DNA of 32,378 nucleotides from JAAFJT01 sp043744275 (GTDB lineage Bacteria; Bacteroidota; Bacteroidia; Chitinophagales; Saprospiraceae), in the NCBI GenBank assembly GCA_043744275.1, contig JAYTUY010000032.1:1-32378 (forward strand), in the 5' to 3' direction. The notes beneath the pieces are model-generated. The model did not search any database. It was not told the DNA's origin and saw only the letters and a list, made by a program, of their open reading frames with translations. A program made the position numbers and the translations under genes. Positions 23,014 to 29,693 of this stretch are shown one piece after another (the stretch's first letter is position 1; every line of letters begins with the position of its first letter).

Positions 23014-24285
23014 CTATTTCAACAAATCCAGTCCAATATCTTTCCGATAATATTTTCCTTCAAACTCAATCGCTGCTGCATTTTCATTAGAAATCTTTAC
23101 GGCTGAAAGTATATCAGAGCCAAAAGAAGTCAGTGCCAAAACTCGTCCACCGTTTGTAACCAATTGATTATTAATGAGTTGCGTGCCAGCATGAAAAACC
23201 ATTGAATCTTCAGAAGTTAAAACAGGCAAATTAATAGCATCACCTTTTTTATAATCACCTGGATAGCCACCAGCCGTGAGCATAATTGTGGTAGCTGTGC
23301 GCGGATCTTCCTCAATCACCACTTCATTGAGTTTACCTTCACCAAGTTTTTTAAAAATATCCACCAAATCATTTTTCAAACGTGGAATGACGACCTCCGT
23401 TTCAGGGTCGCCCATGCGGCAATTATATTCAATGACAAGTGGTTCGCCACCAACGCTAATAAGTCCAATAAACACAAATCCTTGATAATCAATGTTTTGC
23501 GATTTAAAACCTGCAATTGTCGGCTTAATAATGCGTTCTTCTACCTTATGCATCATGGTTGCATCTACAAACGGTACGGGCGAAACTGCACCCATACCAC
23601 CCGTATTCAAGCCCGTATCGCCCTCACCCACTCGTTTGTAATCTTTCGCCACAGGCAAAATTTTATAAGATTCGCCATCCGTTAAAACAAAAACTGAAAA
23701 TTCTATACCGCTCAAAAATTCCTCAATCACTACTTTAGCACTCGCTGCACCGAACTTGCCATCCAACATTGTTTTCAATTCTGCGACCGCTTCATCAAAA
23801 TCATCGAGAATCAAAACGCCTTTTCCCGCTGCCAAGCCATCGGCTTTCAAAACATAAGGCGGTTGCAAGGTTTTCAAAAATTCGACCCCCTCAGTCATTT
23901 CAGTAATATCTTGATAAGCAGCCGTCGGAATATTCTGTTTCATCATAAATTCCTTAGAAAAAGCTTTTGAGCCTTCGAGCATAGCCCCTTGTGCAGATGG
24001 TCCGATGACGATTGTATTGCCAATTTCTTTATCATTTTTTATAAAATCAGTGATGCCTTTCACCAATGGCTCTTCAGGACCAACTACGACTAAATCAATT
24101 TTATTAGATAAAATAAAATGCTTTATGCCTTGAAAATCAAGACTTTGCAAGGCTATATTTTCACCCACCAATGCAGTGCCTGCATTACCGGGCGCAATAA
24201 AAAGTTTATCGCAAAGGGGGCTTTGACGCATTTTCCAAGCCAAGGCATGTTCACGCCCGCCACTACCAATTAGGAGAATATTCAT
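23014..24285 (-). CDS. purD: Phosphoribosylamine-glycine ligase
   Basis: Second step of purine biosynthesis: ATP-dependent joining of glycine to 5-phosphoribosylamine to give GAR. 423 residues, full length. It starts with the nucleotide-binding MNILLIGSGGREHALAWKM, followed by GNAGT and VVVGPEEPLVKGI, then the ATP-grasp domain with VLKADGLAAGKGV and EYNCRMGDPETEV (metal ligands), and the C-terminal hybrid-barrel segment. No other pur gene is adjacent. It is divergent from the DUF2027-Smr gene. A motif copy (core 23887-23895) encodes MTEGVEF in the segment before the ATP-grasp core. Confidence 0.96.
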   Translation of the reverse strand: MNILLIGSGGREHALAWKMRQSPLCDKLFIAPGNAGTALVGENIALQSLDFQGIKHFILSNKIDLVVVGPEEPLVKGITDFIKNDKEIGNTIVIGPSAQGAMLEGSKAFSKEFMMKQNIPTAAYQDITEMTEGVEFLKTLQPPYVLKADGLAAGKGVLILDDFDEAVAELKTMLDGKFGAASAKVVIEEFLSGIEFSVFVLTDGESYKILPVAKDYKRVGEGDTGLNTGGMGAVSPVPFVDATMMHKVEERIIKPTIAGFKSQNIDYQGFVFIGLISVGGEPLVIEYNCRMGDPETEVVIPRLKNDLVDIFKKLGEGKLNEVVIEEDPRTATTIMLTAGGYPGDYKKGDAINLPVLTSEDSMVFHAGTQLINNQLVTNGGRVLALTSFGSDILSAVKISNENAAAIEFEGKYYRKDIGLDLLK

Positions 24286-24441
24286 TATAAGGTGATGGTT
24301 GTCCAGATGACATTTTTATTGATGAATGATAATTATTTTAAAAGAAAATGCAAAAGTCTTCCCATTTTTTGAAAATGTATCGGTTTTTCAGGAAAACTTT
24401 TCAGGCACTTTCATACTTTCACATTTTTAATACATTCAAAT

Positions 24442-25509
24442 ATGGCTTTAGGAATCGGTACGCGCGTAAAATTTTTAAGAACTCCCGACTCTGGCATCGT
24501 GAAGGCGAGCCTCGGTGATGGTATGGTGATGGTGCATCTGGACGATGTGGATATGGAAATCCCTGCCTTTGAAGAAGATCTCATTAAAGAAGAAAATTAT
24601 GTACAAAATACTGATTTTCAACAGATTAAAAATGAATACCCACATTTAGCAAAAAAAGCGAAAGGGAGTTTGAAGATTGATACCCCCCTCAGTATAGCCC
24701 CTCAAAAACCCGTTTTTTCAGATTCAGGCATACATTTATCTTTTGAAGCCATCAAAAAAGCAGATGGCGAAATAGAAAAATTGAATATTTTATTGCTCAA
24801 TGATACAGCATCTGATATATTGTACGAATTGGATTGGGTCGTTTTAGGAAATATAAAATTTTCTAAAAATGGGAAATTATCGACTGCGAGCTTTGAAAAT
24901 TTAGGCGAAATTCTTTTTGATGATGTTAATGATGCGCCCGAAGCAGATATTTCAATTTCACCCATTTATACTGAGGGGGTCGGCGAAAAGCAATCTAAAA
25001 CATTGAAAATCAAGACAAAACAGTTTTTGAAAAATTTGCATTTGTCTTCTTTTTTAAATAAAGAATTGTATGATTTTACGATTTTTGAAAAATTAGGTGC
25101 GAATGAAAAATCCAATAACGATTTAAAAAAATATACTCAAAATATTTTAATAGTTAAGAAAGCCATTGCTCAAAAAAATGAGAATATCAGACAATTTGAC
25201 CCTGTGGCAGATGTGAATGAATATGCTACTTTCGTGAATGAAATAGATTTGCACATCGAACTTTTGCACAACGACCCACATACTTTGAGCAATCAGGAAA
25301 TTATCAATATACAATTACAGGTTTTTGAAAATTTTTTATCCAAAGCATTGCGTCTGGGAATAAGACGCGTTTTCGTAATACATGGCGTGGGTAAAGGACG
25401 TTTGAAAGAGCTCATTCACGCCCGCTTACGCCGTCACCCTGATGTTAAGCATTTTAAAAATGAATATCAAGAGCGATATGGCTGGGGTGCGTCGGAAGTG
25501 CTTTTATAA
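24442..25509 (+). CDS. DUF2027-Smr domain protein
   Basis: 355 residues. The N-terminal SH3-like part (MALGIGTRVKFLRTPDSGIV) and the middle beta-sandwich match DUF2027. The C-terminal domain (about 265-355) is Smr, with DLHIELL and the IHGVGKGRLKELI motif. Smr domains are nucleic-acid nucleases related to the MutS2 C-terminus; recent work on other bacteria links them to mRNA cleavage on collided ribosomes. The DUF2027-Smr pairing is common in Bacteroidota and its target here is unknown. Two motif copies lie in variable parts of the protein: DTPLSI (core 24685-24693) in the inter-domain segment and YTEGV (24970-24978) in a loop. A full-length motif follows the stop (25545-25557). Confidence 0.88.
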   Translation: MALGIGTRVKFLRTPDSGIVKASLGDGMVMVHLDDVDMEIPAFEEDLIKEENYVQNTDFQQIKNEYPHLAKKAKGSLKIDTPLSIAPQKPVFSDSGIHLSFEAIKKADGEIEKLNILLLNDTASDILYELDWVVLGNIKFSKNGKLSTASFENLGEILFDDVNDAPEADISISPIYTEGVGEKQSKTLKIKTKQFLKNLHLSSFLNKELYDFTIFEKLGANEKSNNDLKKYTQNILIVKKAIAQKNENIRQFDPVADVNEYATFVNEIDLHIELLHNDPHTLSNQEIINIQLQVFENFLSKALRLGIRRVFVIHGVGKGRLKELIHARLRRHPDVKHFKNEYQERYGWGASEVLL

Positions 25510-25544
25510 AAGTTTTATAAAAAAAAATGAGATAGGCAGCGAAA

Positions 25545-25557
25545 TACTGAGGGGGTA
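25545..25557 (+). repeat. Iterated motif, full-length intergenic copy
   Basis: Exact TACTGAGGGGGTA, 36 bp after the DUF2027-Smr stop codon. Confidence 0.9.
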
Positions 25558-25603
25558 CGTTTTCAATTCGGTTTGATGACTCAATATGTTAAAAAAAAGA
25601 ATT

Positions 25604-25716
25604 GGCAGCCCCCGTAATCAACCCTCACTAGAATGTATGAAAAAAAAGTAAAATTTTAGAGATGTTTAGTCATCTTTAAAATTATTTAAAAAACGAGGGC
25701 TGCTTTCTTTTTTTTT
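25604..25716 (+). ncRNA. Candidate structured RNA with closing stem and terminal hairpin
   Basis: GCAGCCCCCGT (25605-25615) pairs with ACGAGGGCTGC (25693-25703) with one mismatch, and a long T-run follows at once. Inside, AATTTTAGAGATG (25652-25664) pairs with CATCTTTAAAATT (25671-25683), one mismatch and loop TTTAGT. Closing stem, asymmetric bubble, terminal hairpin and U-tract are the outline of a free-standing RNA such as 6S, but I see no 6S-specific sequence. A weak -7-like TCGGTTTG lies at 25568-25575. It could instead be an unusual terminator of the DUF2027-Smr gene. Confidence 0.4.
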
Positions 25717-25922
25717 GTAAGCATTCTACATGCTTAATGTGTAAAACACATTTCACTCCCAAATTTACATGTTTCCTTCTTCAAAATCAATTTTTTAATT
25801 GGGCTTTCGTTCATTCGGACGTTTTTTTTTGCATTTTTTAAACTCAAGAAGCCTCAATTCTATTTTTTACAATAATCTTAAAAAAAAGCAGTAAAATCTA
25901 TTTCTTAACAAAAAAAAAATTA

Positions 25923-25930
25923 TACCTTTG
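25923..25930 (+). promoter_or_regulatory. Probable -7 box of the tRNA gene
   Basis: TACCTTTG matches TAnnTTTG, 15 nt before the mature tRNA. Confidence 0.5.
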
Positions 25931-25945
25931 CGCTCGCAAAAAAAC

Positions 25946-26019
25946 GGCGCGGTAGCTCAGCTGGTTAGAGCGCAGGATTCATAATCCTGAGGTCGAGGGT
26001 TCGAGCCCCTCTCACGCTA
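25946..26019 (+). tRNA. tRNA with CAT anticodon (elongator Met, or Ile2)
   Basis: The cloverleaf folds as acceptor GGCGCGG, D-arm GCTC/GAGC, anticodon stem CAGGA/TCCTG with loop TTCATAA (anticodon CAT), variable AGGTC, and T-arm GAGGG/CCCTC with TTCGAGC. CCA is not encoded. The anticodon stem lacks the three G-C pairs of initiator tRNA, so it is not fMet. Elongator Met is most likely; tRNA-Ile with a lysidine-modified CAU cannot be excluded. The acceptor stem against TCACGCT has two G-T pairs and one C-A mismatch (position 5-68), which is weaker than usual. A strong terminator follows. Confidence 0.9.
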
Positions 26020-26036
26020 CAAAATCAAAGCAACTT

Positions 26037-26070
26037 AACCTACAAACGAAATATTCGTTTGTAGGTTTTT
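26037..26070 (+). terminator. Terminator of the tRNA gene
   Basis: AACCTACAAACGAA (26037-26050) and TTCGTTTGTAGGTT (26054-26067) form a perfect 14-bp stem with loop ATA, followed by T. Confidence 0.85.
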
Positions 26071-26255
26071 TGTTTTTAGTAATTTCACAAAAAGATAATG
26101 AACAAGTTGCTTGTAAAAATCATTTTTTTTTACAACATTTGCGTTACTTTATGACTTTAAGGGGTCTTAAATGACGGAAATCAATTTTTATAAAAAAGCT
26201 CTTCAGTGCTATCTGTTTATTAAGCATAGGTTGAAGGGGTAAAATGACAAAAAAC

Positions 26256-26852
26256 ATGGCATTTGAATTTATTAAAAAAATCTTCGGGGGCAAGGCTGCC
26301 GAAATGGTTGAGCAAGCAAGAGAAGCTGTGGCTGACAAAATGGACGATTTAAATCTTGATGACATCAAAAGTCAAGTAGCTGACAAGTTTGAAGCCGCTA
26401 AAACTGCTGTGGCTGACAAGATGGATGATTTCAATCTTGATGACATTAAAAATCAAGTAGCTGATAAATTTGAAGCAGCCAAAGATGCAGTAGCAGATAA
26501 AGTGGCAGATGTGAAAGAATCTGTTTCTGAAACAGTAGCAGGTGTATCTGAAAAGATGGGCGATTTGCATTTATCTGAAAAATTTGAAGCAGCTAAAGAC
26601 GCGGTGGCAGACAAGATGACAGACATGAAAGAGTCTGTATCTGAAACTGTAGCCAATGTTCAAGGAGCCGTATCTGAAAAGATGGGCGATTTGCATTTGT
26701 CTGAAAAATTTGAAGCCGCTAAAGATGCTGTGGCAGATAAAGTAGCGGACGTTCGCGACGCTGTATCAGATAAAGTAGCTGATGTCAAAGAGGCGGTGTC
26801 TGGCAAAGTAGATGACCTCACAGGCAATGCAGAAGAAGAAAAATCAGCTTAA
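26256..26852 (+). CDS. Amphipathic-repeat protein, LEA/apolipoprotein-like
   Basis: 198 residues from ATG 26256 (MAFEFIKKIFGGKAAEM); an in-frame ATG four codons earlier is possible. After a short head the protein is almost wholly repeats of about 11-35 residues rich in Lys, Asp, Glu, Ala and Val, such as EKFEAAKDAVADK, VADVKESVSETV and KMGDLHLS. The period and composition predict long amphipathic helices, as in LEA group 3, apolipoprotein and YtxH-like proteins that protect membranes or proteins under stress; function is inferred from composition only. No signal peptide or transmembrane segment. Repeats are also conserved in DNA, suggesting recent duplication. No iterated motif lies inside, but its terminator is made of two copies. 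Confidence 0.75.
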   Translation: MAFEFIKKIFGGKAAEMVEQAREAVADKMDDLNLDDIKSQVADKFEAAKTAVADKMDDFNLDDIKNQVADKFEAAKDAVADKVADVKESVSETVAGVSEKMGDLHLSEKFEAAKDAVADKMTDMKESVSETVANVQGAVSEKMGDLHLSEKFEAAKDAVADKVADVRDAVSDKVADVKEAVSGKVDDLTGNAEEEKSA

Positions 26853-26875
26853 TTTTTTTAAAATATAGCGGCATG

Positions 26876-26910
26876 ACCCCTCAGTTTTCGTAAAAAAACT
26901 GAGGGGTTTT
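26876..26910 (+). terminator. Terminator built from an inverted pair of iterated motifs
   Basis: ACCCCTCAGTTTT (26876-26888) and AAAACTGAGGGGT (26895-26907) form a perfect 13-bp stem with loop CGTAAA, followed by TTTTCTTTTT. Both arms contain the exact motif core (26877-26885 and 26898-26906). Confidence 0.9.
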
Positions 26911-26954
26911 CTTTTTCTTTGCAGTCCGTTAGGCATTCAATCAACTAAAATAAG

Positions 26955-28697
26955 ATGACCGATAAACAGTTTTGGCAATTAATGGGGTTCACCTTTATCG
27001 TGTATAGCTTAGGCATTGGCGTAAATGTGATGGATATTGACGCCGCACAATATGCTGCCATGAGCCGTGAAATGTTAGAATCAGGCAGTTATCTACAGGT
27101 TTATGAACATGGCAAAGACTATCTTGATAAGCCGCCGCTGCTCTTTTGGCTATCTGCTTTGAGTATGAAAATATTTGGCGTTGGCAACTTTAGCTACAAA
27201 TTTCCTTCGATAGTGTTCGCTTTTATAGCCATTTACTCTACTTATCGTTTCGCGCAGCTTTTTTATAATGAAACGATAGCCAAATTCGCTGCCCTTGTAC
27301 TCGCCACTTCGCAAGCACTTTTTTTAATTACGAACGATTGCCGCACCGATACTTTATTGATGGGCTGCGTGGCGTTCACGTTTTGGCAATTGGCGGCAGC
27401 ATTTTTATCCAATAAATGGCAGCATTTTTTACTCGGTTTTATAGGTATCGGATTGGGTATGCTGGCGAAGGGACCTGTGGCTCTGATTGTTCCAGCATTG
27501 GCATTTACGGCGCATTTTATTTTTAAAAAAGAATATAAAAACTTTCTTCGCATAGAATATTTATGGGGTTTGGTAGTCATCGGATTGATTTTGTTGCCGA
27601 TGTGTATTGGTTTGTACCAACAATTTGACCTGCATCCTGAGAAGGTCATTGATGGTAAAACGGGCACTTCGGGCTTGCGTTTTTTCTTTTGGACTCAAAG
27701 TTTCGGACGCATCACGGGCGAAAATAAATGGCATAATGCAGTCTATTTTTCCTACCTTTTTGAAATGATGTTTTGGTCGTTTGCTCCCTGGATTTTGTAT
27801 TTTATAGGAGGACTGATAGTCTCTATTTTAAATGCTGTTAAAAAGACACAACTCGTTGAAAATCAAGAATTTATAACGACAGGGGGATTCGTTTTGGGCT
27901 ATATCAGCTTGGGTACTTCCAATTATCAATTGCCACATTATATTTTCATTCTTTTCCCTTTGGCGGCGGTGATTACGGCTCGTTTTTTATATGCCATTTT
28001 GTATGAAAAAACGGATTGGATAGGTGGTAAAATTTTGAATGGCGTGCAATGGTTTTTAATAACTGCCATGTGGGCGTTGCCCTTTTTAATCATGCTTTTC
28101 GTTTTTCCGACGGGCGACATACCGCTCAGTATAACAGCATTTTTTACAGCACTTTTCATCATTTCAGCCTTTCAGAAAAAGCAAATATTTTTTTCTATTA
28201 TCCGTACTGCCTTGTTTATCAATACTTTCGCCAGTTTATACTTTTATAGAGAACTATTGAAATATCAAGAAGGAAGTGAGATTGGTCGGTTTATTAAAAA
28301 TGAAAATGTTGAAGAAGACAAGTTTTTTACTTACAAATATCCTACAACCAGCTCGCTACATTTTTATGCACGGCGCAATGTGCAATCTAAAGACAGCGTC
28401 AATCAAGTAAAGGTTGGAGATTGGTTATTGACTGATGAGAAAGGTTTGGCGGAGCTACAAGAAGCGAATTTTAATTTCAAATATGACCAAACGGGCAATA
28501 CTTTTTCTGTTACGAATATGACCCCTCAATTTCTCAATGAAAAAACGCGACCTGAAACAGTGGGGCAGTATTTTTTAGTCAAAATATTGGGTAAAATTGA
28601 TAACAAAAAAGAACCCAACAAGGGCGAACCGCTTGAAAATGAGGATGAAAATATGGATATTGAAGATGCGCCCCTCAGTATGAATAGCTTTTTTTAA
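26955..28697 (+). CDS. Glycosyltransferase family 39 (ArnT/PMT-like) membrane protein
   Basis: 580 residues with about 12 hydrophobic helices. The N-terminal loop after the first helix, MDIDAAQYAAMSREMLESG, holds the conserved acidic residues of the GT39/ArnT/PMT clan, and KDYLDKPPLLFWLSALSMKIFG matches its next conserved block. These enzymes transfer a sugar from a polyprenyl-phosphate donor to lipid A, protein or another polyprenyl acceptor on the outer face of the inner membrane; donor and acceptor cannot be read here. A soluble C-terminal domain (about 430-540) and an acidic, Asn/Glu-rich tail follow. An exact motif (core 28671-28679) encodes APLSM, six residues before the end, and degenerate copies lie at 28120-28132 and 28520-28531. 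Confidence 0.88.
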   Translation: MTDKQFWQLMGFTFIVYSLGIGVNVMDIDAAQYAAMSREMLESGSYLQVYEHGKDYLDKPPLLFWLSALSMKIFGVGNFSYKFPSIVFAFIAIYSTYRFAQLFYNETIAKFAALVLATSQALFLITNDCRTDTLLMGCVAFTFWQLAAAFLSNKWQHFLLGFIGIGLGMLAKGPVALIVPALAFTAHFIFKKEYKNFLRIEYLWGLVVIGLILLPMCIGLYQQFDLHPEKVIDGKTGTSGLRFFFWTQSFGRITGENKWHNAVYFSYLFEMMFWSFAPWILYFIGGLIVSILNAVKKTQLVENQEFITTGGFVLGYISLGTSNYQLPHYIFILFPLAAVITARFLYAILYEKTDWIGGKILNGVQWFLITAMWALPFLIMLFVFPTGDIPLSITAFFTALFIISAFQKKQIFFSIIRTALFINTFASLYFYRELLKYQEGSEIGRFIKNENVEEDKFFTYKYPTTSSLHFYARRNVQSKDSVNQVKVGDWLLTDEKGLAELQEANFNFKYDQTGNTFSVTNMTPQFLNEKTRPETVGQYFLVKILGKIDNKKEPNKGEPLENEDENMDIEDAPLSMNSFF

Positions 28698-29046
28698 AAA
28701 TTTATAAATCCCAAAATGAGCGTGGAGGGCTGCGGCGAAGTGACCTTTTCAAACGATCGGCAGCGATAATACAAGCCAAAATGATGTTGTGAAAAATATG
28801 TTCGAGGTGAAATTTGACGGCGGTTCTCATATTATTTTATATTTTATCTCGGTATAGTTCCTTGAAAAATGGAAGAATAATTTTTCTAAATAAAAGCATG
28901 TTTTTGATTTCTCCATACAAATTTAAATCTATTTTCTGAATTTTCAAAATATTCTGAAAGTTTAATAAATAAATTTTACTTAAAAACTCATTTTTATTTT
29001 ATAAAATTGTTGCTTTTAAGGAAGTGAAATAGAAATTTTATCATAA
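28698..29046. other. Gene-free region between GT39 and nitroreductase genes
   Basis: 349 bp. The part 28715-28830 has clearly higher GC content than its surroundings and holds a short minus-strand ORF. The remainder (28831-29046) is AT-rich with nothing recognisable. Confidence 0.5.
28702..28830 (-). CDS. Possible small protein or gene remnant, 42 aa
   Basis: A 42-residue frame from ATG at 28830, reading MRTAVKFHLEHIFHNIILAC... and ending ...RSPPRSFWDL. It is rich in Arg/Lys near the C-terminus and has a hydrophobic middle. It coincides with the only GC-rich patch in this gap, which suggests coding origin. There is no visible ribosome binding site or promoter. It might be a decayed fragment of a larger gene. 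I recognise no family. Confidence 0.25.
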   Translation of the reverse strand: MRTAVKFHLEHIFHNIILACIIAADRLKRSLRRSPPRSFWDL

Positions 29047-29643
29047 ATGATTAATAATCAAACACTTATGAATCCGACTGAATTGAATGATTTGATAAAA
29101 AAACGTCGTTCCGTTTTCCCACCTACCTATAATGATAAGGAGATTCCGAAAGTCATCATCGAGCAAATCCTTGAAAATGCCAATTTTGCGCCCACGCACA
29201 AGCTCACTGAGCCGTGGCGGTTCAAAATACTGAGGGGGTCTGCCTTACTGCGTTTGGCGGCTTTTTTAGTAGAAGATTATAAACTCAATACGCCTATCGA
29301 GCAACAAAGCGAAATAAAATTGAAGAAAATGGCGAATAATCCGCTGCTTTCCAATTGCGTCATCGCTATCTGTATGCAACGCCATGCGGATTTGTTGCCT
29401 GAGTGGGAGGAGATTGCAGCGGTGTCTTCAGCTGTTCAAAATATGTGGCTTACCTGCACAGCTTATGGCGTTGGCAGCTACTGGAGTTCGCCTGGGGGAA
29501 TGGCTCGGATAGGCGATTTTTTGAATCTGACTGAGGGGGAGAGCTGCATAGGCTTATTTTATATGGGCTACTCGGATGTCCTCAATTTGCCTCCAACCAA
29601 ACGGCATCCGATTGAGGAGAAATGCGTTTGGATGGAGGAGTAG
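29047..29643 (+). CDS. Nitroreductase family protein (YdjA-like)
   Basis: 198 residues; an internal ATG at 29068 (MNPTELNDLIKKRRSV) is an equally good start. An FMN-dependent oxidoreductase of the nitroreductase superfamily: the N-terminal KRRSVFPPTYNDKEIP contains the FMN-phosphate-binding Arg pair, NANFAPTHKLTEPWRF matches the conserved ANFAPTHKxTEPW block of the short YdjA-like subfamily, and PEWEEIAAVSSAVQNMWLTCTAYGVGSYW is the second cofactor-contact region. The physiological substrate is unknown. Two motif copies are present: ILRG (core 29229-29237) and LTEGE (29530-29538). The HEAT-cyclophilin gene follows by 50 bp on the same strand, possibly co-transcribed. Confidence 0.9.
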   Translation: MINNQTLMNPTELNDLIKKRRSVFPPTYNDKEIPKVIIEQILENANFAPTHKLTEPWRFKILRGSALLRLAAFLVEDYKLNTPIEQQSEIKLKKMANNPLLSNCVIAICMQRHADLLPEWEEIAAVSSAVQNMWLTCTAYGVGSYWSSPGGMARIGDFLNLTEGESCIGLFYMGYSDVLNLPPTKRHPIEEKCVWMEE

Positions 29644-29693
29644 TTATTAAAATTAATTTGGTGTATAAATAATTGATTGTCAATATTTTAACT

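Larger units (their letters stand above)
25510..25944. other. Long gene-free region upstream of the tRNA gene
   Basis: 435 bp, mostly AT-rich. It contains a full-length iterated motif (25545-25557), a candidate structured RNA (25604-25716), two small stem-loops at about 25718-25737 (TAAGCAT/ATGCTTA) and 25736-25756 (AATGTGT/ACACATT), and the tRNA promoter box. No protein ORF of note; an 8-codon ATG frame at 25633-25659 lies inside the candidate RNA. Confidence 0.6.

Noticed and set aside
25633..25659. An 8-codon ORF as a leader peptide
   Set aside because: No downstream gene that it could attenuate, and its codons are mostly Lys from an A-run.
26256..26852. Repetitive DNA that might be a CRISPR array or minisatellite
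   Set aside because: The repeats keep one open frame, vary mainly at third positions and encode a regular amphipathic protein; no spacers of constant length.
28716..28769. A 17-codon plus-strand ORF in the GC-rich patch
   Set aside because: Too short and without start signals; the minus-strand frame of 42 codons fits the patch better.
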